NCBI RefSeq assembly: GCF_014649735.1
Contig: NZ_BMTP01000006.1
Location: 1 to 64,000, forward strand
Reading direction: 5' to 3'
DNA from: Streptomyces lavendofoliae
Lineage (GTDB): Bacteria; Actinomycetota; Actinomycetes; Streptomycetales; Streptomycetaceae
Length of the DNA stretch: 64,000 bases
Numbering within the stretch: position 1 is the first letter of the stretch; each line of letters starts with the position of its first letter. A program made the position numbers and the translations under genes. The notes under the pieces are model-generated. The model was not told the DNA's origin, did not search any database, and saw only the letters and a list, made by a program, of their open reading frames with translations. Positions 1-8,656 of the stretch are shown here, in pieces.

Positions 1-47
1 AGATCGAACCTCGGGCCGAAGCTGCCCACACGCTTGACGAGGAACAT
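1..47 (-). CDS. possible 5' end of a gene cut by the window edge
   Basis: An ATG at 47 reads leftward off the window with no stop for 15 codons (M-F-L-V-K-R-V-G-S-F...). A G-rich stretch lies just upstream on that strand but is not a clean ribosome site. Too short to identify; it could be chance. Confidence 0.25.
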   Translation of the reverse strand, partial: MFLVKRVGSFGPRFD

Positions 48-179
48 AGAGGCACCCCCCCCACGGCAGCCCCTAGGCACCGGCGCGGCGACCCCTTGCG
101 CCACCGGCCGGGCCGGTGATCATCTACGCTGAGACAGATACTTGTCAGGCGGCAACTGTCAGGGGAGGGCGATAGGGGC

Positions 180-380
180 GTGGGCGAACTCACGGCACGT
201 CAGCATGCGGGCTTCACGGCACGCGAACACGCGGACGGCGTCTCCGGCGACCTCCGCGGCACGGTCGCCAGGGCGCGCACCCCCGAGCCCACCGGCGGTC
301 GGGGCGAGGCGGACGCCACGCGCCCGGCCGGCGGGGAAGGCCACGCGGCGGACACGGCGGAACAGGCGGGCGGGAGGTGA
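180..380 (+). CDS. possible small hypothetical protein
   Basis: A GTG at 180 follows a GGGGAGGG stretch at 162-169 and opens a 66-codon frame. The frame ends at the ribosome site of the next gene, with only three bases between its stop and the next GTG. The product is rich in Ala, Arg, Gly and Thr and matches nothing I know. The spacing suits a leader or a coupled small gene, but the composition is also what a random GC-rich frame gives. Low confidence. Confidence 0.22.
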   Translation: MGELTARQHAGFTAREHADGVSGDLRGTVARARTPEPTGGRGEADATRPAGGEGHAADTAEQAGGR

Positions 381-383
381 CAC

Positions 384-905
384 GTGCGTGCGGCGGATGA
401 CGCGGTGTTGCCGCCCCCGGCCGCCGTGGACGGTTGCGGTCCGCCACCGGCGCCCGGCCGGACGGCACCCCCTGGGGACGGCGCGGGTGGACCCGGAGCA
501 GTCGGGCAGGTCGCCCATCACCCGGTGAACAGTGAGGAGGACCTCGTCCGGTTACGCCACGCGGTACGGGCGGCCACGCTTCAGGCGGAGTTCTCCCTGG
601 TGGACCAGACCCGCGTCGTCACCGCCGCCAGCGAGCTCGCCCGCAACGCCTTCGTCCACGCGGGCGGAGGCACCGTCGCCATCGAGGTGTTGCGACACAC
701 CGACAGGCGGGGGCTGCGGCTGACGGTCACCGATCAGGGCCCCGGCATCAGCGACCTCGACGCCGCCTTCACCGACGGATACACCACCGGACCGGGCCTG
801 GGCCACGGACTGGGCGGCGCACGCCGCCTCATGCCCGACTTCCACGTCCGTACGGCGGAACGCGGGGGGACCACCGTCGTCGCCACGCGTTGGGTCTCCC
901 CCTGA
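384..905 (+). CDS. RsbT-type ATP-binding anti-sigma regulatory protein (HATPase_c)
   Basis: A 173-residue cytoplasmic GHKL-fold protein of the RsbT/anti-sigma kinase type; such proteins bind ATP and phosphorylate or sequester sigma-factor partners. The N-box (ASELARNAFVHAGGG, about residues 90-104), G1 box (DQGPGI) and glycine-rich G2 box (GLGHGLGG) are all visible. The first 50 residues are Pro/Ala-rich and not conserved. GTG at 384 is chosen because GGAGG ends eight bases before it. Codon 57 (552-554) is TTA, so translation should depend on the bldA leucyl-tRNA. No RsbR/RsbS partner is visible next to it. The fold is certain; the sigma or antagonist partner is unknown. Confidence 0.85.
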   Translation: MRAADDAVLPPPAAVDGCGPPPAPGRTAPPGDGAGGPGAVGQVAHHPVNSEEDLVRLRHAVRAATLQAEFSLVDQTRVVTAASELARNAFVHAGGGTVAIEVLRHTDRRGLRLTVTDQGPGISDLDAAFTDGYTTGPGLGHGLGGARRLMPDFHVRTAERGGTTVVATRWVSP

Positions 906-1218
906 ACGCCGGGGCGGGTGCTTCCGCGGTACTCGGTACGCGGAGGGGGCAGGACCGCGGTCGCTGCTGTCGGACGGCGCGTACGCCTCGGTGAGGTGCG
1001 GCAGGCCGTGGGCCTGCTCCCGCAGGCCGGCCAGGACCAGCCGGCTGCCGTCGGCCAGTGCTTGACCGGCCGAGCGTGCCGAAGGCGGTGCCGCCCGGTG
1101 TGCCGACGGCGGCGGAACGGCGGAGATGACACTCCGATGAAAGAGGGACGTTTGTTCGGGCCAGGACGGTGCAGACGTTGAGTTAACACAGTCTTTATAC
1201 GACGAGCGGAGACACACC
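906..1218. other. intergenic region upstream of the GlsB-like gene
   Basis: No convincing gene. The last 40 bases before the next start are AT-rich for this genome and contain the palindrome GTTAAC and CTTTATAC (about 1180-1202), a likely promoter region for the membrane protein gene. An 87-codon frame at 918-1181 lacks recognisable content. Confidence 0.4.
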
Positions 1219-1497
1219 ATGGGCATCATCGCGTGGATCATCATCGGCCTCATCGCCGGCGCCATCGCCAAGGCCCTCATGCCGGGCAAGGACCCCGGCG
1301 GCATCATCATCACCATGCTCATCGGCATCGTCGGCGGTCTGCTCGGCGGCTGGCTCGGCAAGGTGCTCTTCGGCGTCGACTCCATCGACGGGTTCTTCGA
1401 CCTCTCCACCTGGATCGCGGCCATCATCGGCTCCGTCATCCTGCTTCTCGTCTACCGCCTCGTCACCGGCAACCGACACTCCCACCGTCACGCGTAA
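1219..1497 (+). CDS. GlsB/YeaQ/YmgE-family stress membrane protein
   Basis: A 92-residue integral membrane protein with three hydrophobic segments (about residues 3-20, 29-50 and 64-82), glycine-rich (GLIAGAIAK, GIVGGLLGGWLG). This is the pattern of the transglycosylase-associated/YeaQ family, whose members are usually stress-induced; the biochemical role is unknown. Length is normal. ATG at 1219 follows GCGGAG at a usable distance. It stands alone, with a hairpin terminator about 30 bp after the stop. A general-stress sigma factor would be a reasonable regulator, but no clear promoter box was found. Confidence 0.85.
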   Translation: MGIIAWIIIGLIAGAIAKALMPGKDPGGIIITMLIGIVGGLLGGWLGKVLFGVDSIDGFFDLSTWIAAIIGSVILLLVYRLVTGNRHSHRHA

Positions 1498-1525
1498 CCC
1501 GCTCGCTTCCTCTCCCACACATCCG

Positions 1526-1561
1526 GACGGCTCCCACCCTGTTGGCAGGGCGGGAGCCGTC
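1526..1561. terminator. hairpin terminator after the GlsB-like gene
   Basis: GACGGCTCCC (1526-1535) pairs perfectly with GGGAGCCGTC (1552-1561), with extra pairing CCT/AGG inside the loop. It lies 29 bp after the stop of the membrane protein gene. Confidence 0.75.
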
Positions 1562-1740
1562 GGTGTGTCCGGCCCTGAGCGACCGGACACCGACCGGGCC
1601 GGCCGTGGCCAAGGGCACGGGCGAGCGCGCCGCCGAAGGTGGCACCATGGAGCACCGTCGCGTGGGTGGCGCTTCCCGTCGGACCCACGCACGGGCACAT
1701 GTGTGCGGCGCCGGCGGCGGTCATGCGCGGAAGGCGCCAC

Positions 1741-2016
1741 TCATGGATGGTCGCGGTGCCGGTTGTGGTCATTCACGCGCGGGGCACATGGCGCACGATG
1801 TCGTCGGTGCGCCCGTTGCCGGACGAACTTCCAGCCGTCTTCCGACGGTTCCAAGGTGTAGACGTACTGCCCCACGCAGGGCACGTCCGGGTCGTCGTAC
1901 GGCGGGGCCGCCAGGAGGCGGGCCGGCCGCCAGTGGCCGGCCACCTCGCCGGGTGCGGGGGCCGGCGGACCCACCGCCCACACCTTGACCCCCCGACGAG
2001 GCGACGAGCCGGTCAT
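1741..2016 (-). CDS. hypothetical protein, doubtful
   Basis: A leftward frame that from an ATG at 2016 would give 91 residues. The middle (VGQYVYTLEPSEDGWKFVRQ) has ordinary protein composition, unlike the Arg/Pro/Ala-rich flanks, which makes a real or decayed small gene plausible. The ribosome site is weak (AGGCGG, four bases from ATG). No domain recognised; the C-terminal tail is His/Arg-rich and may be read-through past a lesion. Confidence 0.3.
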   Translation of the reverse strand: MTGSSPRRGVKVWAVGPPAPAPGEVAGHWRPARLLAAPPYDDPDVPCVGQYVYTLEPSEDGWKFVRQRAHRRHRAPCAPRVNDHNRHRDHP

Positions 2017-2266
2017 GGCGCCGCCTGGTCCGCGTTGTCCAGCGGACCGGAATCCCGCCCGGCGACCCGGGGTACGGGCCACGCCCGGGTGACGCGCGAT
2101 GCCCGGCCCGGTCCCCGCCGCCCGAGCGGCCCGCGCCTGCGGGAGCCGGGCGGCCGGGTGGCACGCCGCCGCGTCGCCGCCGAGCGGCCCGTGAGCCGTG
2201 CGGCGTACCCGTCCGGCGCCGCGTCACCAGCGCCACCCGAGGTGTCCGTCGCTGGTGACCGGCGGG

Positions 2267-3634
2267 TCACGTCCGGGATCGTGGTGCGCGGCGGGCGGAC
2301 GGACGGGGGCGGGGCACGGCGCGCAGGAGGGTCTGCAGCACGGCGTCGATGGTGTCCCGGGGCGGCTCGTCGGCCACATGGGTGAGCAGGCGTGCGAGGG
2401 TGCGCAGCAGCGGCGGTGAGGCCATGACGCGGGGGTGGAGGATCGGCCGGTAGCCGTAGCGGCCGAGGACGAGGTCGCCGGCGAGGTTGCCGAGCCGGTA
2501 GTGGCGTCCCCACCGGCGGTTGATCTCCGCCGGGTACTGCCGAAGGGCGTGTTCCCGTCCGGCTCCGGAGGGCCGCGCGAGGGCCAGCGCGATGGTCTCG
2601 GCGGCGACTTCGGCGGCCTCCATGGCCTGACCGATGCCCTCCCCGCTCCAGGGGCTGACCATGCCGGCGCTGTCCCCCACGAGCAACAGCCCCCGCTGGT
2701 ACTGCGGGTGCCGGTTGAATCCCATGGGCAGGGCGGCGCTGCGGAGCGGGCAGGTGGCGCTCTCCTCGCCCACGCCCCAGTCGTCCGGGAGGCGGGGCAG
2801 CCACCGGTCCATGGTCGCGCGCAGGTCCACCGGTCCGTGCCGGCGGCGCGGCAGGGCGCCGAGCCCGACGTTGATCCGGCCGTCGCCCAGCGGGAAGACC
2901 CAGCCGTAGCCGGGCAGGTCCCGGCCGGTCCTGCTGCACAGGAGGTCGGCCCACAGCTCGAGGTAGGGGTCCTGGGAGCGCGCCTCGCTCCGGTAGTAAC
3001 GCCGGGCGGCGGTCGCGATGCCGCGCCGGGGGTCGCGCTCCAGTCCCATCATCACTGCGGTGCGGGCCGAGGCGCCGTCCGCGGCGACCACCAGCGGTGC
3101 GCGGTACAGGACGGGCCGCTTGTCGGGACCGGCCAGGGCCGTCACGCCGGTGATCCGCCCTGCCCGGTCGGTCACCGGCCCGGTGACCCGCACCCCGGTG
3201 CGCAGGCGCGCCCCCGCGCCGGCCGCGTGGGTGGCGAGGAGGTCGTCGAAGTCGTGGCGGCTGCGCGTCAGCCCGAAGTCGGGATGACTGCCCAGGCGGG
3301 GCCAGTCGATCTCGACCTGGCGGCCCGAGCACACCCAGCGCATACCGCGATTGCGCGTCCACCCGGGCGCGTTGACGTCGATTCCCATCCGTACCAGCTG
3401 GTGCACGCCGCGGGGCGTCAGCCCGTCCCCGCAGACCTTGTCGCGGGGGAAGCCGCTCTTCTCCAGCAGGAGGACGTCCAGGCCCGCCCGGGCCAGGTGC
3501 AGCGCGGCGGCGGACCCCGCCGGACCCGCGCCCACCACCACGACCTGTGCCTCCTCGGTGCCCTGATGGCCGTCGTGCCGGCTGTCCGGACCGCCGGCCC
3601 CGCCCGCGCCCTCGTCATCGCTATGTGTGCTCAC
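2267..3634 (-). CDS. geranylgeranyl-reductase-family FAD-dependent oxidoreductase
   Basis: A flavoprotein of the GGR/p-hydroxybenzoate-hydroxylase superfamily; members reduce isoprenoid double bonds or hydroxylate aromatic substrates. The FAD fingerprint VVVGAGPAGSAAA begins near residue 33, followed by LLEKSGFPRDKVCGDG (the conserved CGDGL-type motif). The second FAD motif (LLLVGDSAGMVSPWSGEGIGQAMEAA) is present. Length (455 residues from GTG 3634) is normal. An upstream GTG at 3661 is also possible; neither has a strong ribosome site. Menaquinone or carotenoid side-chain reduction would fit the family but nothing adjacent confirms a substrate. Confidence 0.88.
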   Translation of the reverse strand: MSTHSDDEGAGGAGGPDSRHDGHQGTEEAQVVVVGAGPAGSAAALHLARAGLDVLLLEKSGFPRDKVCGDGLTPRGVHQLVRMGIDVNAPGWTRNRGMRWVCSGRQVEIDWPRLGSHPDFGLTRSRHDFDDLLATHAAGAGARLRTGVRVTGPVTDRAGRITGVTALAGPDKRPVLYRAPLVVAADGASARTAVMMGLERDPRRGIATAARRYYRSEARSQDPYLELWADLLCSRTGRDLPGYGWVFPLGDGRINVGLGALPRRRHGPVDLRATMDRWLPRLPDDWGVGEESATCPLRSAALPMGFNRHPQYQRGLLLVGDSAGMVSPWSGEGIGQAMEAAEVAAETIALALARPSGAGREHALRQYPAEINRRWGRHYRLGNLAGDLVLGRYGYRPILHPRVMASPPLLRTLARLLTHVADEPPRDTIDAVLQTLLRAVPRPRPSARRAPRSRT

Positions 3635-3886
3635 CCGACCACTATGGATGATCGCCGGCACCCTTCACCACGAACGCGGACGACGTACGTCCCCGCTGTC
3701 GCGGTCCCGCCACCGGGGGCGCGGGGCGGCTCGGGGGCCGCTGCGGCCGGCCGGAGCCGGGGTTCCGGGCTTGGGAAGGCGGCCCACGGCGTCCCGAGCC
3801 CGGCCGCTAACCTGGACCCGACCGCTGGTCGTGGCCCGATGGTCGTGGACGCCGGGCGTGCGGGTGAGGGGCGAAAGGCGTCGGGT
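3635..3886. other. divergent intergenic region
   Basis: About 250 bp between the leftward flavoprotein gene and the rightward MFS gene. It should hold both promoters. No clear repeat or operator stands out. Confidence 0.35.
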
Positions 3887-5144
3887 ATGAGGAGCGGTCA
3901 CCGGCTGGGCCGGCGGTTCGGGTGGCTCTGGGCGGCGTACGGGACCAGCGCGCTCGGCACCTGGCTCGCCTTCGGCGCCTTTCCCCTGATCGCCATCCAG
4001 GTGCTGCACGCCGGACCGGCCGAGGTCGCCGCGCTGTCCTCCGTGGGGGCCGCGGTGGGCGCGGCCGTGGCGGTGCCGCTCGGTCCGTGGGTGGAGTTCC
4101 GCCGCAAGCGGCCGGTGTTGATCGCGATGGACCTGGCGCGGTTCGCTGCGCTGCTGACGATCCCCGCCGCCTTCGCGCTCGGCGTGCTCACCTTCCTCCA
4201 GCTCCTGCTGGTCTCGGTCGTCGTCGCGGCGGCCGACATCTCCTTCCGCGCGGCCTCCGGCGCCTACCTCAAGACGCTGCTGCCGGCCCGGGACCTGCTC
4301 GTCGCCAACGCCCGGTTCGAATCCACGGCCTGGACGACCACCGTCATCGGCCCGCCGCTGGGCGGTGCGGCGATCGGGCTCCTCGGCCCGGTGGCGACGG
4401 TGGCGGCCGACGCGGTGAGCTACCTGCTGTCGGCCGTGGGCATCCGCGCGACGGGAGGGCGGGAGCCGCGCCCCGAGCGCCCGAAGGCGGCACGCATGAG
4501 GCCCGGGGACCTGCTCGACGGCTGGCGGTACATCCTCTCCGACCCGGCGCTGCGGCCGCTGTTCCTCAACACCACCCTGTTCAACGGCCTGCTGATGGCG
4601 ACGTCGCCGCTGCTGGCCGTCCTGATGCTCGGCGGACTGGGATTCGCCCCATGGCAGTACGGCCTCGCCTTCGCCGCGCCCTCGATCGGCGGGCTGCTCG
4701 GTTCGCGGCTGGCCCGGCCGCTCGTCAGCCGGTTCGGGCAGCACCGGGTCCTGGTCGTGGCCGGGGCCCTGCGCGCGCTCTGGCCCATCGGCCTGGTCTT
4801 CCTCGGGCCGGGCACCGGAGGGCTGGTGCTGGTGATGGGCGTCGAGCTCGGACTCATCTTCTGCTGCGGGGTCTTCAACCCCGTCCACGCCACCTACCGC
4901 CTCGAACGCACCGCGACCGACAGGGTCGCCCGCACCCTGACCGCCTGGGCGGTGTCGGCCAAGGCCACGACCGCGCTCCTCACCGCCGTCTGGGGGGGTG
5001 CTCGGCAGCCTGCTCGGCCCGCGCACGGCCATCGGCATCGCCGGTGCGCTGCTGCTGGCGACCCCGTTGCTCCTCCCCCGGCGCGCGGACGCATTCGCGG
5101 AACGAGCGGCGGCGGCGCCCTCTCCCCCGTCACGGATTCCCTGA
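3887..5144 (+). pseudogene. MFS transporter with a +1 frameshift in a G-run
   Basis: A 12-TM-type major facilitator protein of the drug-efflux class. From ATG 3887 the first 368 codons are open and membrane-like (AAYGTSALGTWLAFGAFPLI..., basic loop EFRRKRPVL). At the seven-G run 4992-4998 the frame jumps: one G fewer would read on as W-G-V-L-G-S-L-L-G-P-R-T-A-I-G, giving the last membrane segment and a stop at 5144 (418 residues, normal family length). As written, the frame runs into non-membrane, Arg/Pro-rich residues. Either a real inactivating or phase-variable insertion or a homopolymer sequencing error. Substrate unknown; it ends 28 bp from the convergent MHS gene. Confidence 0.8.
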
Positions 5145-5171
5145 CGCGCCGCGGGCGCGGGGCCGGCGGTG

Positions 5172-6554
5172 TCATGCCGTGTGGGCCGGTTGCTCGCCGG
5201 CCGGCGAGGGCCGCGGGGCGGCGTCGTCCCCGTCGGCCAGGTCCCGGTGGCGGGTCTCCCGCGCACAGGCGACGGCGACGACCGTCAGCACGGACGCGGC
5301 CATGACGTAGAGGACGATCGGTCCGGCGTCGCCGTAACCGGCCAGCAGCGCGGTGGCGATCAGGGGAGCGGGGGCGCCGGCGGCCACGGAGGAGAACTGG
5401 GCGCCGATGGAGGCTCCGGAGTACCGCATCCGGGTGGCGAACAGCTCGGAGAAGAACGCCGCCTGCGGGGCGTACATCGCGCCGTGGAAGAGCAGGGCGA
5501 CGGTGACCGCCGCGAGGATGGTACCGAAGGTCCCCCTGTCGACCAGCAGGAAGAACGGGTGGATCCAGGCGCCGACGCCGATCGCTCCGACGAGGTAGAC
5601 GGGGCGGCGTCCGAGCCGGTCGGAGAGGGCTCCCCACATCGGGATGGTCGCGAAGTGCACGGCCGACGCGACGAGGACGGCGTTGAGCGCGGTCTGCTTG
5701 CTGGTGCCGGCGTGGTCGGTCGCGTACACGAGGATGAACGCGGTGACGACGTAGTACGAGATGTTCTCCGCCATGCGCGTGCCCATGGCGATGAGGACGT
5801 CCCGCCAGTGGTGGCGCAGGACGGCGAGCACGGGTGGCTGCTCCTTCGTGGTCCGGCCGTGCTCGCGGCGCCGGGCCGCCTCGAGTGCCGCCTTGAAGAC
5901 GGGGGACTCGTCGACCGACAGCCGGATCCACAGGCCGACGAGCACCAGGAGGCCGGACAGCAGGAACGGCACCCGCCACCCCCATGAGGCGAACGCCCCC
6001 TCCGGCAGCACGGCCGTCAGCGCGGCGAGCACGCCCGTCGCGAGCAGTTGCCCGGCCGGCGCGCCGGTCTGCGGCCACGAGGCCCAGAAGCCGCGCCGCC
6101 TCGCGTCGCCGTGTTCCGCGACCAGCAGTACGGCTCCGCCCCACTCCCCTCCCAGGGCGAAGCCCTGGACGAGGCGCAGCACCGTCAGCAGGACCGGGGC
6201 CGCCGAGCCGACGGTGGCGTGGGTGGGGAGCAGCCCGATCAGGAAGGTGGCCCCGCCCATCATCAGCAGACTCAGCACGAGCAGTTTCCTGCGTCCCAGG
6301 CGGTCGCCGAAGTGTCCGAAGACGAGCGCGCCCAGCGGGCGGGCCAGGAAGCCGACGGCGTACGTCAGGAAGGACAACAGCGTGCCGACCAGAGGATCGG
6401 AGTCGGGGAAGAACAGCTCGTTGAAGACGAGCGCGGCGGCGGCGCCGTAGAGGAAGAAGTCGTACCACTCGATGGTGGTGCCGATCAGGCTGGCGGCGAC
6501 GATCTTCTTCAGTGAGGCCGGTGTCGGTTGCTGTGCTGTGGTCGGCGACGACAT
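5172..6554 (-). CDS. MHS-family (metabolite:H+ symporter) MFS transporter
   Basis: A 460-residue, 12-TM cytoplasmic-membrane symporter related to ShiA/ProP/KgtP transporters of organic acids and osmolytes. Family marks are the N-terminal SLIGTTIEWYDFFLYG segment, the loop 2-3 motif GHFGDRLGRRK, LRLVQGFALGGEWGGA, and the repeated loop motif GALSDRLGRRPVY. The start at 6554 (MSSPTTAQQ) is preferred over MEVVH five codons upstream because GGAAG lies eight bases before it. It faces away from the convergent MFS gene. Substrate cannot be told from sequence. Confidence 0.9.
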   Translation of the reverse strand: MSSPTTAQQPTPASLKKIVAASLIGTTIEWYDFFLYGAAAALVFNELFFPDSDPLVGTLLSFLTYAVGFLARPLGALVFGHFGDRLGRRKLLVLSLLMMGGATFLIGLLPTHATVGSAAPVLLTVLRLVQGFALGGEWGGAVLLVAEHGDARRRGFWASWPQTGAPAGQLLATGVLAALTAVLPEGAFASWGWRVPFLLSGLLVLVGLWIRLSVDESPVFKAALEAARRREHGRTTKEQPPVLAVLRHHWRDVLIAMGTRMAENISYYVVTAFILVYATDHAGTSKQTALNAVLVASAVHFATIPMWGALSDRLGRRPVYLVGAIGVGAWIHPFFLLVDRGTFGTILAAVTVALLFHGAMYAPQAAFFSELFATRMRYSGASIGAQFSSVAAGAPAPLIATALLAGYGDAGPIVLYVMAASVLTVVAVACARETRHRDLADGDDAAPRPSPAGEQPAHTA

Positions 6555-6750
6555 GTGCACCACTTCCATAGGGGTGGCTGAACTGCTGCGGTCCATCAGA
6601 CGGTAGGGAGCCACGGGCGCCGGGCCGTATGTGCGGGGCGGACACACTTCCTGCCGGGATGCCCTCACGGCAGCCATATGCCGTCGGGGGCTGCGGGCGC
6701 GCGGTGTGCGGTGTGCGGTGTCTCCCCGGGTGGCGCGGGTGGGCGGTGGT

Positions 6751-8427
6751 TCAGCTCTTCCAGCCGGGGAAGGGCCGTGTCGTGCGGGCGCAGGTGAAGC
6801 CGGTGGCGGAGTGTGGGTCGCCGGTGCCGTTGTACTTCGGCCACGACGGGTAGTCGCACAGCGGCCGGGTCCGCCCGTTCGCCGCGGGGTTGGCGTCATG
6901 GACGACCGGCCGCAGGGGTGCGCGGCCCTCTTCCACCCACCGCTCCAGGGCGCTCAAGGAGTCCCAGCTCGCCGCGAAGGACGCGTCGACGTTGACGTGG
7001 TTGGCGCCGGGGACGAGGTAGAGCCGGGCGAACGCGTCCGTCGCGTGCCTGCCCATGCGCCGTTGTACGCGTGTGAAGTAGTCCGCAGTGGAGCGGTGGC
7101 TGACGAGCTCGTCGGCCGTGCCGTGCGTCATGAGCAGCTTGCCGCCGGCCCCGGCGAACCGGCGCAGGTCGGGATCGTTGACGTCCTGCAGTGCCGAGAG
7201 CTCGCTGATGCGCTGGTGCCACACGCCGGGACGGCGGGGATCCAGGGCCAGGGGGTCGTACCCCGGGTCACGGGTGACGAAGTACCGCACCCACTGGTCC
7301 CAGAACTGCACGCCGTACCCGCTGTCCTTCGGCATCGGGTGGCCGGGCGGCCTGGAGCCCATGCCCAGCAGTGGGGTGCTCATGTCGGCGCCGGAGAGGA
7401 AGGGGAAGCCGGGGTAACCGGTCTCCCCGCCGGCGAGGCGGTACCTCCAGCGGAGCGGCGAGGACAGGGCTCTCACGGCACGGATCTGGGCGTCGGACAG
7501 GCAGGTGTCCTCGGTGTCCCGGCCGTGCGGGCAGCGCAGCGCGCGCGGGTCGAAATCGCAGCCGCGCTCGTCGGAGACGACACCGTCACGCAGGCCGTCG
7601 TCGCCGTCGCAGGCCGCGATCACCCTGCGGTGCAGCAGGGCCTGTTCGGCGGCGCCGGGAAACGCCCCGGGGCGGGACAAAACCTGCGCCTCGTACCCGA
7701 AGAACAGATCGAGGCTCGCGGCGTTCCAGGCGGGGTAGGCGGCGATGACGCCGTCGAAGTCCGTGGGCCAGCGCTGTGCCACCGCGAGCCCTTCCCGTCC
7801 GCCGCTCGATCCGCCGGCGAAGTAGCTGTGGGTGGGGGTCGCGCCCCCGTAGTGCGCGCGCATGAGGAAGCGTGCGGCGTCCCGGGTCTTCTTCAGGGCG
7901 TCGCCGCTGAAGTTGCGCACCGCCTCGTCGTTCACGCCGAAGGACCCGTCGAGGGAGGTGACCGGCTTGAAGCCGGGTGCCGCCTGGTGGCCCGAGTCGC
8001 CGGCGAAGGTGGCGTAGCCGCGGCTCAGCGGGCGTGGCCGGTCCGTGGGGCCGAACGGGACGTTGCCGGTGACGTCGGGAATGGTGCCGTCGTAGCCTCC
8101 GCCGCCGAACATCAGCGCCTTCCCGTTCCACCGCGCCGGCAGGGCGAGCCGCATCCTGATGTCAGGGGCCCCGGGGTCCACGGGGTGGATGGCGGCGTCC
8201 ACGCGGCAGTAGTCGGCCGTCGCGCTCGGCCCGCTGCCACCGGCGGGAACGGACCGGGCGAGGGTCACCTCGCCGCCCGTGGTCGGCAGGCCGATCACGG
8301 AGGCGGGGATCTGCAGGCCGGGCAGGTCGCCGCACGCCACGGGTTCGGGTGCGGCGGAGACGGCGGGCACGCAGGTGCCACCGACCAGGGCGAGGGTGAG
8401 TCCTGAGGCTGCGATGGTCCTTCTCAC
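6751..8427 (-). CDS. secreted tannase/feruloyl esterase-family hydrolase
   Basis: A 558-residue exported alpha/beta-hydrolase that should cleave ester-linked phenolic acids (ferulate, gallate) from plant polymers. GTG 8427 follows GGAG at six bases and opens a signal peptide (VRRTIAASGLTLALVGG...AVSA). The nucleophile region is SYFAGGSSGGREG (tannases have a C-S-T-G-G type elbow here). Catalytic Asp and His candidates are in GTADELV and PGANHVNVD near the C-terminus. Several Cys fit the disulfides of the family, including DFDPRALRC and DTC. The neighbouring MHS transporter could import released aromatic acids, but linkage is only by position. Confidence 0.87.
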   Translation of the reverse strand: MRRTIAASGLTLALVGGTCVPAVSAAPEPVACGDLPGLQIPASVIGLPTTGGEVTLARSVPAGGSGPSATADYCRVDAAIHPVDPGAPDIRMRLALPARWNGKALMFGGGGYDGTIPDVTGNVPFGPTDRPRPLSRGYATFAGDSGHQAAPGFKPVTSLDGSFGVNDEAVRNFSGDALKKTRDAARFLMRAHYGGATPTHSYFAGGSSGGREGLAVAQRWPTDFDGVIAAYPAWNAASLDLFFGYEAQVLSRPGAFPGAAEQALLHRRVIAACDGDDGLRDGVVSDERGCDFDPRALRCPHGRDTEDTCLSDAQIRAVRALSSPLRWRYRLAGGETGYPGFPFLSGADMSTPLLGMGSRPPGHPMPKDSGYGVQFWDQWVRYFVTRDPGYDPLALDPRRPGVWHQRISELSALQDVNDPDLRRFAGAGGKLLMTHGTADELVSHRSTADYFTRVQRRMGRHATDAFARLYLVPGANHVNVDASFAASWDSLSALERWVEEGRAPLRPVVHDANPAANGRTRPLCDYPSWPKYNGTGDPHSATGFTCARTTRPFPGWKS

Positions 8428-8656
8428 GGCGTCTCCAGGTGTGCGTCGTCGCTGGGGGGGCGCACAGGCTATGGAGCCCGGTGTCCGAGGATCTATGGCT
8501 CGGGCACACACTCGTACGTCAGGCGACGTGTGGAACGGGGCCGGGTGGAGCGCGCCCGGGCGGCGGCAGGAGGCGTCGGGCGCAGCCGAACGCTCCTGGG
8601 CGGGGCGGGACGCGTCGGCTCCGGCCCGGTGACCTCTCGCCGCGTCACGCCATGCC

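Noticed and set aside
2435..3886. Long open frame on the plus strand in front of the MFS gene, opposite the flavoprotein gene
   Set aside because: Antisense shadow with Arg/Pro/Gly/Val-rich composition; the real MFS start is at 3887.
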